Positions 1 to 8,345 of a stretch of DNA of 64,000 nt are shown here, piece by piece (the first letter of the stretch is position 1; each line of letters opens with the position of its first letter). The notes under the pieces were generated by a model, which was not told the origin of the DNA, did no database searches, and saw only the letters and a program-made list of their open reading frames with translations. The stretch spans positions 41,963,787-42,027,786 of the forward strand of contig JAYGXS010000004.1 in the NCBI GenBank assembly GCA_036362985.1, read 5' to 3'. The position numbers and the translations under genes were made by a program. Source of the DNA: Ligula intestinalis (lineage: Eukaryota > Platyhelminthes > Cestoda > Diphyllobothriidea > Diphyllobothriidae).

Positions 1-45
1 GCCCGAGGACGACTTGGTGTGCCAGTGTTGGAAATTAACAATACA
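1..45 (+). ncRNA. Decayed hammerhead-like motif, type B, copy 1
   Basis: CCGAGGA at 3-9 sits where a hammerhead has CUGANGA (one T-to-C change). A hairpin follows: CGAC at 10-13 pairs with GTTG at 27-30, with GG/CC inside it. GAAA stands at 31-34, directly after the stem as the fold requires. The window begins here, so the upstream helix I strand cannot be checked. Related motifs lie at 1541 and 55896, the latter just downstream of PLE-3, which suggests a PLE terminal-repeat remnant. Confidence 0.4.
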
Positions 46-1229
46 ATTTGGTTCTTTTTCTCAAAGAATCTTTTAATTCAAAATAACATTTTGCGTACAC
101 AAAGAGGTAGTATTTTCCGCCATATGCCTTCCTTATTATGTCGCAAATTCGATAACGACAAAGTTCACATATTTCTTGAAAAAGTGGTAAAAAATTTAGA
201 TTTTCAGTGATTTCACTCATCTGTCAGTGAATGAGGACTGTATTTTTATATACTATCAAAAACCTTCAAATTAAGATATATCTTGAAAGCGTAAACGTTC
301 ACAGTGTCTTATATGCATAAGTTCTCATGCAGCTGTCCGTTAAGATCATGATCATTAAAAGCACACAAAACTTGTCAAGTCATTGGCCAAAGCAAAAAAC
401 TTCCACAACAAAAACGATTACGCGAATACGCCTAACATCAATAAGTTACTTTTAATAACACGTTACATCTTATAAAAGCACCTTAATTGAGTGTGCCCAT
501 TTTGAATCTGTGCAAAATTTATGCTTTTTAAAATTAAGTCAAGATAAATATAGACATCTTGGCGGTTTTGTGGCTTCTGTGAAATTACTAGATGTATTTT
601 ATTGCTGAATAGGAAAAAACTTAATTTTCTATGTATACTTAGGTAGTTTTCATCAAACGTTATCAATTCTAGGCTCTGTTCTTAGATCACAAGTAAACAA
701 ACGTTTGGCAGAATACATGCTTGGGTAGTGGCAAACATGTTTATTTACCGTCCATAACGTCTTGACTTTTTCATACTCATTGACACTCATCAGTAAATAT
801 AAATACTTTGACTTGCTTGATTTGCAGCGTGATGAAAAAAACCAACGGCCATTCATGGATGTGCATATCTACGCGTGATTACGATCCCCATTTTCTGTGG
901 AGTAAAACACTTCAAATTTACTATTCTACTACTTAACTTCCTAGGAAAAGGTGTACCAGATGCACACAAATGCATTTTTTGTTCAAGAAACCCGCTCTTG
1001 TTTTTCTCATAGTAACTTCAATTTCCTTGCGTGCATTTACCAGATATGCATGGAGGGAAAAGATCATTTTCTGTTTTGTGATAGCATAAGGTAAATATTT
1101 ATCTAGCTTATAACGATGCTTTTTATCGTACAACACACGAAAACAGTTGACTTTTTCTGCAGTGTTTAAAAACGGAGGCAGTGCCTTTGATATCCACAAT
1201 TGTTTGGTTTTGCCAAATGCTGTACCTAC
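46..1229. other. AT-rich, nothing recognised
   Basis: Only short open frames (under 90 codons) with no recognisable domain. No repeat or RNA structure stood out. Confidence 0.5.
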
Positions 1230-1345
1230 TTTCCTACGATATACTCAAAGCATTTTTGACCTCGGGCCAATTCAATTAGCAAAATAGCCAAACCCAAATT
1301 CGTATTAAACCACCGACTTATATTGCGAGATTCAGACTCCATTAT
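1230..1345 (+). pseudogene. Possible remnant of a PLE C-terminal tail
   Basis: In one plus frame, with an in-frame stop, the reading resembles the region after the GIY-YIG domain of some Penelope-like proteins: a FL...W-like start, then KPPTYIARFR, which recalls the 'H-x-PP-x-Y-x-x-LR' tail. It lies about 200 bp upstream of the type B hammerhead-like motif at 1541, the same order as PLE-3 and its motif at 55896. The match is weak and could be chance; the order of the two signals is the main support. Confidence 0.22.
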
Positions 1346-1534
1346 GCGTTAGGCAATATATGGTGCATATCTGTGGCAGGCAAAGCCAGCGCCCACATTC
1401 AGAGTCAATGTCACTTTGTCGCTGGTCAACTTATGCATGAGCAGAAAGAAATGAATCGTCACCGAAAGGTCTATTTTTTTATCAAAGTAATATACGTTTG
1501 AATTAGAAATCAGCGACGTTTTTGTATAATTGTC

Positions 1535-1580
1535 ATCTGTCTGAGGACGACGACTTAGTGAGTCAGTGCCACAAAATCAC
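1535..1580 (+). ncRNA. Decayed hammerhead-like motif, type B, copy 2
   Basis: An intact CTGAGGA (CUGANGA with N=G) at 1541-1547 is followed by CGACGACTTAGTG and a sequence related to the stem-loop of the copies at 1-45 and 55896. The expected GAAA is replaced by CAAAA near 1572, so the core is broken. Confidence 0.33.
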
Positions 1581-2169
1581 ACAATAAATTATCATTGCGC
1601 AAAAGATTTACCCTACCAAATTATACTTCTAGAGGCTGCTGTTCCAAAATCTGAAAACTTCTGAATAACCACCTGCGGAACTGTGACACTTGAAGGTACA
1701 CCGCTCATCTTTCAGGCGCTTTGGTCCTTATATCAAGCGATTTTATATAACTGATTGAACAGCACAGGTATTATGGCATAAAGTTAGCCAATTGTAAACA
1801 AATGGCATCTGAACGCAGCAAAGACTGGTTATTTTGAGACTTTTGAAATCCCAAAATACATTAAAGCCTTGGCCCATTACGTCAGAGAGGATAAGTAAAG
1901 GATGTGTCTAAAAATCGCATAATGGCGTTCAATACACTAAGATACGTATGGCAAACTTTGCTACGGCTGCACAAGAACTGAGTTGCCGTTACTTGATCTA
2001 TAAATGCAGTTAGAGATGATTTTGGCATTGGAGAATATGGCGTGCAAAATTAAGCATGTTGTATAAATGCCATCCACCATGAAACCGTATTCGGTCCTTG
2101 CGATAATAACGCCATACTGGCTTAAGCTCATTTATTAATGACTAGGTATTAAATATAACGTTCGTGTTC
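1581..2169. other. Intergenic, nothing recognised
   Basis: No coding frame, repeat or structured RNA could be supported here. Confidence 0.4.
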
Positions 2170-2480
2170 CAGGTATTGGCATCGATAAAGAAGAAATACG
2201 GTCGAACACCGAAGCTATTATTCTGTTATTCTGAGCTTTCGGACGCCTACAAGATGCCCCTGTCAGAGAAAGGAAGCGGCAACAAATGGGGGGGGGTAGT
2301 TTAGGCGTGTGTACAAAACGAAACTTGAACGCGAAGGAATCAATACTTGTCTAGTTTTCGGAACGAATTGGTCACTGCGGACTGCGTCAGTCTGCGCCAG
2401 TAGGCGAGAAAGGCGTGCTGGGTTGAAATATTTACAGAAATAAAATCTGGTTGTGTGGGAATATTTACGGAAATAATATT
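2170..2480 (+). repeat. PLE-1 associated segment, forward copy
   Basis: This segment is clearly similar, in reverse orientation, to 4850-5160. Shared landmarks include GAGCTTTCGGAC, GGCAACAAATGG-like sequence, CACTGCGGACTG and GCCAGTAGGCGAGA. In the reverse copy it lies upstream of a PLE reverse-transcriptase remnant, so it is probably the 5' part of the same element. I could not read a convincing protein in it. A GGGGGGGGG run lies at about 2287-2296. Confidence 0.5.
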
Positions 2481-2561
2481 GTCCCCTATGACGTTTAATT
2501 AGCCCTTCACCTTATAAATGTCAGTCATTTAAAACATCGTTTCCCAGGTACAAATTTGAAG

Positions 2562-2853
2562 ACAGCGTATGTAGCAGAATTTAATGGCACGATAAATTTC
2601 GCGAGCACTCATCAGCCGCTTCCGCTGGCTGCATAAACAGAATGATGAATGATAAATTATAGAATTGAATTCATACAGAAAAATCGATCCAAAACATCAA
2701 GGTCACTTGAGTTAGCCAAGAGGCAATCAATAAAGTAGGAATTTAAACATTGTGGCAGCAAAAAATGCAGTAAACTGTCTTAGGCAAAAAACATATGAGG
2801 CAACAATTTGGGAAGGGGGTGGTTAAACAAGGAGCCGGTGCTACCACGGCTCT
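2562..2853 (-). repeat. PLE-1 terminal repeat (pLTR), left inverted arm
   Basis: This arm is a near-perfect reverse complement of 3028-3311. Landmarks shared by both arms are the hammerhead core, ATTGAATTCATACAGAAAAA, ATCAAGGTCACTTGAG and GGAGCCGGTGCTACCACGG. Penelope-like elements often carry terminal repeats in direct or inverted arrangement, and the two arms enclose a piece of PLE coding sequence (2854-3034). I infer that the arms are PLE pLTRs. Confidence 0.7.
2563..2627 (-). ncRNA. Hammerhead ribozyme in left PLE-1 pLTR
   Basis: Read on the minus strand, all core elements are present: CUGAUGA (complement of 2609-2615), a short helix II (GUG/CGC around CU), GAAA, helix III (5 bp, AUUUA with UAAAU) and the cleavage triplet AUU, giving a predicted cut between 2578 and 2577. 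Helix I has an inner stem, AGCGG with CUGCU, then an internal loop and an outer stem, CAGCG with CGCUG. An extended helix I with an internal loop is typical of type I hammerheads. Type I hammerheads in PLE terminal repeats are established. Self-cleavage of this copy is inference. Confidence 0.75.
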
Positions 2854-3034
2854 GAACACTGAACACCTATTGGATACGGGTCATTCTGTTGACCCTAAAA
2901 TATCCGTCCGAGTACTTGTTCGGGCACGAACAACTCGTATCTTACGCTAACTTGAGGCAGCATACATAAGGCGGTTTAAACCTGACATATGTAAACAACT
3001 GGATCATGTGGTGAACCTAACCCTGCCGTGGTAG
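2854..3034 (+). pseudogene. Penelope-like protein, C-terminal fragment
   Basis: From 2858 the plus strand reads TEHLLDTGHSVDP, then an Arg-rich segment ending in ILR, one stop (TAA 2948-2950), LEAAYIRRFKPDIC and finally NLTLPW before TAG at 3032-3034. This is the usual C-terminus of a GIY-YIG Penelope-like protein: 'HL..TGH.VD', then 'AEA.AIRR..P.LC', ending in LPW. The same protein region appears on the minus strand at 3611-3829. RT and endonuclease are absent, so this is a 5'-truncated, dead copy. Its stop codon lies inside the start of the right pLTR arm, as expected for a 3' end running into the terminal repeat. Confidence 0.65.
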
Positions 3035-3311
3035 CACCGGCTCCTTGTTTACCCACCCACTTCCCACATTTCTGCCTTATATGTTTTTGCCTTTGACAGT
3101 TTACTGCGTTTTTTGCTGCCACAATGTTTGAATTCTTACTTTATTGATTGACTCTTGGCTAACTCAAGTGACCTTGATGTTTTGGATCGATTTTTCTGTA
3201 TGAATTCAATTCTGTAATTTATCATTCGTTATTCTGTTTATGCAGCGAGCGGAAGCGGCTGATGAGTGCTCGCGAAATTTATGGTGCCATAAAATTCTGC
3301 TACATACGCTG
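3028..3311 (+). repeat. PLE-1 terminal repeat (pLTR), right inverted arm
   Basis: Reverse complement of 2562-2853 with modest divergence, including a small length difference in the hammerhead helix I loop. It begins in the last codons of the PLE fragment (CCGTGGTAGCACCGG) and ends just past the outer helix I stem. Confidence 0.7.
3243..3311 (+). ncRNA. Hammerhead ribozyme in right PLE-1 pLTR
   Basis: Outer helix I is CAGCG 3243-3247 with CGCTG 3307-3311. Inner helix I is AGCGG 3254-3258 with CTGCT 3297-3301. Core CTGATGA is at 3259-3265, helix II GTG-CT-CGC at 3266-3273 and GAAA at 3274-3277. Helix III is formed by TTTATGG with CCATAAAA, with one bulged A, and the cleavage triplet ATT is at 3294-3296 (predicted cut 3296/3297). 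Every invariant core base of a type I hammerhead is present. Activity is not shown by sequence alone. Confidence 0.75.
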
Positions 3312-3335
3312 TCTTTAAAAATGTGAGTCAATTTC

Positions 3336-3570
3336 TTGGGGATGCTAATCAATGAAAAATTTAATGGCATTATCAATTTCTCGAGAGTTTATAAGTTGCG
3401 TCCGCTCATTGCGTTGAGGTCTACGAACGGGAACAGTATGAAATTGAATTTGTACGGAAAGGTCATAGGTCGAAGTCAGATACAAAAGGGAAGTGAAGAC
3501 TACATGGGAGGGGGAAAACAGGAAATTTATTTCTGAGGAAGATTGGCGCAGGGGAATGTGCAAATCAGGG
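3336..3570 (-). repeat. Degenerate PLE-1 pLTR copy
   Basis: Aligned with the left arm, this stretch keeps AAATTTAATGGCA, AATTTCTCGAGAG (for AATTTCGCGAGCA), GCGTCCGCT and GTATGAAATTGAATTTGTAC. The CUGAUGA core has been lost (TTTATAA in its place), so the hammerhead is dead. It directly precedes the minus-strand PLE C-terminus at 3611, the position expected for that element's 3' pLTR. Confidence 0.55.
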
Positions 3571-3610
3571 GGCTTGCGATATCCAAGTTATAGCCAGGTC
3601 AATCACATGC

Positions 3611-4690
3611 TCAAACTCTGCAGAGAACCAGTTTAGAGCCTCTATTATAAGCAGACTCCAGGAAACACAGGATTCGAGATGTTCGTGCTTGATAAAGAAC
3701 TGGGAAAAATGTTTTAGGGTCTACCAAATGACCCGCGTCTAGCAGTTGTTCAGTAATAGAGGAACATGGAGAACGGTTTTCTTGCTTAAATAGCCAACTA
3801 GGTAGATGTCTATCGGCACTGGCTGCCAATTTTCTTTGCGTATGCCCTATTTACTTGCATACTCAAGTGCATTTGAAATCATAAACTCAGTTAAAAGGTG
3901 GCGTGCAAAGGTAAAGCATCCTTGATAACAGGAGCTGGCAGGGGCTTTGTTGGAGAGCAAAATATGAGTTCAACGGCGTATAAGCATCTTATTATGGTCA
4001 TGAGCAAGTGCCTTTTGATTATGTTTAGGACGTTATTCCCCTAAAATGGCAACGATGAAAATATTGGCTTCTTAGGAGCTAAATTTTCACTCATTTTTAG
4101 TCATAAATATTTACTTTACTTGTGTATAAATTGAGGTGGATATCCACGCTTCAGTAAAATGTTTTCGAGACAACCTAATTGTGATTCCAAAGTATCCACA
4201 GAACAGATGTTTTTAGTCCTCTGGAAAAGGTTAAATACCAGTTTACGTTTCCATTGAACCGCAAAAAAACTAAAGAAATGTAAGAACTGACCTTTACAGG
4301 TTTTCTTGTCGAAGACCATCCTTGAAATGGAGCCATTTTTATATCTGGACAAGTGGACGTCAAGGAAAGAAAGTTGGTTATCTCGTTCTAGTTTCATAGG
4401 AAATTTTATCTTTGGATGCAACTTGTGCATAGTGAACAACAATTCCTCAGCTTCTTTCAGGTCCTCCACGATCGTGAAAACATCGTCTACATATCGTCTG
4501 TAGATTGCTGCGTAGTTCGATTCTGCGACTACACTTCCTTCCAGATGGCTAATAAAAAAATGTCTGCAAAGTTTGGTCTAAGTAGACACCCATTGCGAAA
4601 CAGTCAATTTGTCTATAATGTTGGCCATTGAACAGAAATTTGACATTTTCAATGCAACGTTGTAGTAAGATTCGTAGTAATTGTGGGGAT
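3611..4690 (-). pseudogene. Penelope-like element, RT plus GIY-YIG remnant (PLE-1b)
   Basis: Reading from high to low coordinates there are pieces of one Penelope-like protein. Near 4620-4580 is NGQHYRQID followed by CFAMG, the motif before the RT active site. YVDD, the RT catalytic motif, is at 4493-4482 within RRYVDDVFTIVEDL. The RT thumb at 4469-4116 includes LSFLDVHLSRYKNGSISR. A badly eroded GIY-YIG region spans 4115-3830, and the C-terminal segment at 3829-3611 contains RHLPSWLF, SITEQLLDAGHLVDP and ARTSRIL. Frameshifts and stops separate the pieces, so the element is dead. PLEs reverse-transcribe their own RNA using an RT related to telomerase and a GIY-YIG endonuclease. Confidence 0.75.
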
Positions 4691-4849
4691 AGGCGTGTGT
4701 CGGATGAATAAGCACAGATACTGTCTACGGTTTAATCCAACGGCACGGCTCTCGATAAATATATGGTGCCATACAATTTTGCATTGGTTACCATCTTCAA
4801 GTTCTTTCCGGGAACATCAGGCTTCAAATTTTTTGATTTTATTGACAAT

Positions 4850-5160
4850 TTTATTCCTGCAAATATTCTTACTCAACACAGTTTTGTTTCTGTAAATATT
4901 TCTAACTACCACGCCAATCTCGCCTACTGGCACAGACTGACAGTCCGCAGTGGCCAATCGGTTTCCACACTAGACAATTATCGGTTTTCTACGTGTTCAA
5001 ACTTTTTTTGTTCACATGCCTTAACTGGCACCCTATTTGTTGCTACTTCCTATCTCTGACAATGGACCCTTGCAGGAGTCCGAAAGCTCAGCATAAAAAA
5101 CATATGGCTCCGGTGTTTGACCCCCTTTCTTCTTACCGAGCAATAATAAATGCAATTGCT
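4850..5160 (-). repeat. PLE-1 associated segment, reverse copy
   Basis: Reverse-complement homologue of 2170-2480, lying upstream of the RT remnant in the element's own direction. It probably represents the N-terminal or 5' untranslated part of PLE-1b; no domain could be read. Confidence 0.5.
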
Positions 5161-5462
5161 GAGTTTAATATGTACGTCCTTGTCAATTCCTATATGATCT
5201 TACAAATCGATTCACTGGCAGTCTCTTTATTTACCTGAAACATTAGCAACAATAATAAGTCTGCTATCAGAGCCTTCTTAGCTTGTTTTATGGTAAGCAG
5301 CTGACTACAACGGTATATTGGGGCATTTATTTAAATATAAACTCACTCGCATGGGGACTGTTAACAAGACTAACTACAAGTTTTCTCAAAATGAAGCTGG
5401 TCAAAAAGAACGAAGGAAAAAAAATTCATTTGAAATTCTAAAATAATTTATAATTGTTCCTT
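5161..5462. other. AT-rich junction, nothing recognised
   Basis: No feature supported between the PLE-1 complex and the tandem hammerhead units; possibly a decayed edge of the repeat unit near 5450. Confidence 0.4.
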
Positions 5463-5930
5463 TAGACAATCAACTACCATTAAATAACCACGGGAATGTC
5501 TATTGTAAAATCGAGTAGCACTACAAGTAGTGTGAATTATATATAACAATTCCATTATTCTGTACTTCCGCATAGATACTAGCTAAAAGCCCAGCCGCGT
5601 GTTTCGCCGATGTTTCTGCTTCTGCATGATACAGCAACGAGGAGTTTAGCTCGTCAGTAGGCCCCCAATGTTCGCTTTGCGGTTTCAAGTATATGGCCTC
5701 CAGATAAATATCAAGGAAATAATCATTGAAATTATTCGATGCATGACGTGGAAGTAGATGGACATGACATGGATTTTAAGGGTCAAACCCTAGATTTGGA
5801 TGGACATTTTCGTCGAAGACAATCAACTATCGAGAAATAACCACGGTAATGTTCATTCTTAAAAAGAGATGCAATACAAGTTATATGACTTCTATATGAC
5901 AATGATATTAAACCATATTTGCCAAAATGT
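5463..5930 (-). repeat. ~353-bp hammerhead unit array, minus orientation
   Basis: The landmark AGACAATCAACTA recurs at 5464 and 5818, giving a period of about 354 bp. One full unit is followed by a partial unit to about 5930. Shared unit landmarks (in this orientation) are the ACTACAAGTAGTGTGAAT palindrome region, ACTAGCTAAAAGCCCAG, the hammerhead-like core, GGTCAAACCCTAG and GACATTTTCGTCGAAGACA. The same unit occurs in plus orientation at 12545-13285. Confidence 0.75.
5589..5663 (-). ncRNA. Hammerhead-like core, type A, in 353-bp unit
   Basis: On the minus strand: helix I strand GGCCTA, core CTGACGA (complement of 5651-5657), a GC-rich 3-bp helix II closing a ~45-nt loop with its own hairpin (CTGTATCATGCAG), an intact C-GAAAC, then ACGCGGC and TGGGC, which pairs with GCCTA to close helix I. 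Sister copies have GTGTC where this one has GCGGC, so the conserved U16.1 of the cleavage triplet is lost here. Confidence 0.5.
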
Positions 5931-6618
5931 TTACTTCCGTACGGCTCGGTCTCTAACTCATGTAAATTGTCGAAATTTGCGAATGAATGATGCATTCAAC
6001 AAAACCGGCAATTAATCGTGGACAAAACTTTAAAATTTGAGTGCGCAGCCTTAATTAAATTGATAACGTAGCATAAATAAAAATAAAAAGTATTATTCTT
6101 TTGAGAAATCCATTCTTTTTCTAACAAGCACCAATTTTCATAAACGTAACCAATTGCTGTTTACTTAACGCATAAATGTAGAGAAAACTGTACAGTAAAA
6201 TCTTAAATACTTATTTCGAATATACCAAAGAAACGAGCTTTCATTAGATTTCTTTAAATATTGATAACAAAAATGGTAGCACGTGAACGCTCTTAGGTGA
6301 GATCAAAGGCAAAATACACATGGGTGTTCCTTCATCAGATCAACGAGCGCCCTTCTTCCGTATGTATAATTGACTTAATAGAGAGCAAAGTGTCTTTAGA
6401 TAGTTATTTTTATTTTGTCGTAAAGGAAAAATATATTCTTCGTGGTAAGCAAAAACTTAAAAAGCGTTCGCCAAATGTGAGAGTTAATATGTATTAGATT
6501 TCATAAATTTTGTCATCTGATAAATATCAGTAAGTTGCCCACCAACCATAAGAGTAATGTTGCAGGACGGAGTGCATTCAAAAGTAAAGTCCGATATTAG
6601 TATGCCTTTCATTTTAAC
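5931..6618 (-). mobile_element. Body of non-autonomous hammerhead element, left copy
   Basis: This ~690-bp stretch is the inverted homologue of 13286-14010. Landmarks matched in reverse complement include TCGAAATTTGCGAATG, GCGCAGCCTTAATTAAAT, ATCAACGAGCGCCCTTCTTCC and TTAATATGTATTAGATTTCAT. It has 353-bp unit sequence on both sides in the same orientation (5463-5930 and 6619-6825), so the element is laid out unit-body-unit. The body has no credible coding frame, so any movement must depend on enzymes supplied elsewhere. Confidence 0.55.
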
Positions 6619-6825
6619 CAACGGAAATAATCACAAAAATTATGAGATGCATGACATGGAATAAGGTGGATAAGACGTGACTTTTAAGGGTCAGACCCTA
6701 GATTTCGATGGACATTTTCGTCGAAGACAATCAAATATCACATAATAACCTACAAAATGTCCATCCTTAAAATGAGAAGTACTACAAGTAGTGTGAATTC
6801 TATATGACAATTATATTAAACCGTC
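6619..6825 (-). repeat. Partial 353-bp unit, minus orientation
   Basis: Contains GACTTTTAAGGGTCAGACCC, GACATTTTCGTCGAAGACA, AGTACTACAAGTAGTGTGAA and TCTATATGACAATTATATT in the same order as the array at 5463. The hammerhead segment is not included in this partial unit. Confidence 0.7.
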
Positions 6826-7178
6826 ATAAACTTTCACACTATCTTAAGTGTAGCTGGTTTTAATGGTGGATATTTCTGTTTTTATTCCCTTTAGTTGATT
6901 GTCTTCGATGAAAATATTCATCAAAATCTAGGGTCTGACCCTTAAAAGTCATGTTATGTCCACCTGCTTCCACGTCCTGCATCTTATAATTTCCGCGATT
7001 ATTCCCTCGATTATTATCTGGAGGTCATATACTAGAAACCACATTTTAAACTTTGAGGGCCTTCTGATGAGCCAAACCCCTAGTTGCTGTAGCATGCAGT
7101 TGCAAAAGCCTCGGCAAAACACGTGTCTGGGCTTTAAGCTAGTATCTATGCAGAAGTACGGTAGAATATAATTGTCCT
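6826..7178 (+). repeat. 353-bp unit, plus orientation, back to back
   Basis: One nearly complete unit in the opposite orientation to its left neighbour, making an inverted repeat of roughly 200-bp arms around 6825. It has GGGTCTGACCCTTAAAAGTC, ATAATTTCCGCGATTATTCC, the hammerhead-like core and AAGCTAGTATCTATGCAGAA. Confidence 0.7.
7057..7132 (+). ncRNA. Hammerhead-like core, type A
   Basis: CTGATGA is at 7064-7070, GCC...GGC forms helix II (closing at 7113-7115), AAAAC replaces GAAAC at 7116-7120, and ACGTGTC at 7121-7127 supplies helix III and the GUC cleavage triplet. TGGGC at 7128-7132 pairs with GGCCTT upstream to form helix I. The single core defect is G12 to A. Confidence 0.5.
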
Positions 7179-8264
7179 GTATTTATATTTTATATTTTTT
7201 TCATTCTTAAAGGTACTATTATTATATATGTATGCAACAAAAATCAGTATATGTAAACATTTTCTATAGTTAGGTTGAAGTCAAAATGTATAATTTTGTC
7301 AATTGTTTACTTCATTGTAGATGAAGGATATATTTGTTGATTGATAGTAAAAGGAGTTATTTTTATTTGATATTGCAACACGTTCACTTTAGATGACTGT
7401 TTTTATACGGCAATTAGAGATAAAAAATGCACAAAAAATTATTGATTTGAGGCAAAAATTGCTAATTATTTTTCTGTTCCATTTTTGACCCACTTTTAAA
7501 CGGAAACTATGTTGCACAAAAGGCAAAATTCCAAAATTTTTTCTATTAAGCAATTTTGCACCTCGCGCACACTAAAAAAATATGTGCGTGTTGACTTACG
7601 GATTCAAATCCCCTCCACAATGAAAGAAAATACGGTTAACACATATGTCATATGTTTTGAGACGAGGAGCATCCGTCAAAAATTAATTCTTGTAACTAAA
7701 TTGTTCCTTCAACATTTATTAAATAGCGATTCCTTATACTTGGTATCACAAAAGTTAAATCAGTTAAAGACTGCATTCCTGGTTCTCAAAGGATTAAAAT
7801 TTACACTTGTCATATCTAGGTTGATACTCTTAATATAACAAAACATAAGACAAAGTGTATAGTTTTGTCGTACTTTAAAGCACATGAGATTTCCTCGATG
7901 TCTGATAACTTCCGATTTTGCCAAGTTCTGCGCTTCTTTTCTTAAATAAATCCAACTTACCATACAGTGTTTCCTACAGAAAGTCTTCCTGAGGAATATC
8001 TTCACTTACGAGACTTAAAGTATTGGGCCGCACCGTACTGTGAACGACAAATTTAAGTTTTCATAATGAATTGATATTAGTAAAAGCTGCCTTATTTACC
8101 CAGGATGCAGAATGAATGGATAAACAGCAAATCAAATTTCTGTTTTCGTTAACCAAGCAACTATTTTGAATATCTAAACTTAAGTTTGACGAATCCATTA
8201 AATGGCATAACTTATCTCTTATAAGTGCGTCAAAAAGGAATGGGGTTATCAATGAAATGAACAC
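7179..8264. other. AT-rich, no gene recognised
   Basis: A 109-codon plus frame at 7509-7838 has no domain, skewed low-complexity composition and no splice or initiation context; probably chance. Nothing else was seen. Confidence 0.4.
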
Positions 8265-8345
8265 GCGATCACGGGGACAGTCGCTGCATGAGCTACCAGT
8301 TTCATATGGGAGGCCATTATCTGAGAATGTAGGCCTGTGACAGCA
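8265..8345 (-). pseudogene. CAP/venom-allergen-like C-terminal exon fragment
   Basis: The minus strand reads ICCHRPTFSDNGLPYETG followed by SSCSDCPRDR. This resembles the end of the CAP (SCP/TAPS, VAL) domain and its hinge: a 'C-H/N-Y-x-P...GN' stretch, then 'PYxxGxxCSxCP'. CAP proteins are secreted, disulphide-rich proteins expanded in parasitic worms. An AG acceptor (minus CTGTCACAG, about 8336) precedes the PTFSDNG part, so this could be one exon. No other CAP exon, such as the HYTQ core, is visible nearby and no strong donor follows, so it may be a lone exon of a long-intron gene or a fragment of a dead copy. Confidence 0.4.

Noticed and set aside
4745..4790. CTCGATAAATATATGGTGCC, recalling the helix III region of the PLE-1 hammerhead, as a sixth pLTR copy
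   Set aside because: Similarity is limited to a short near-palindrome; flanks, CUGAUGA and helix I are not recognisable.
7509..7838. 109-codon plus frame as a gene
   Set aside because: Low-complexity, Leu/Ile/Lys-rich, no domain and no supporting signals.
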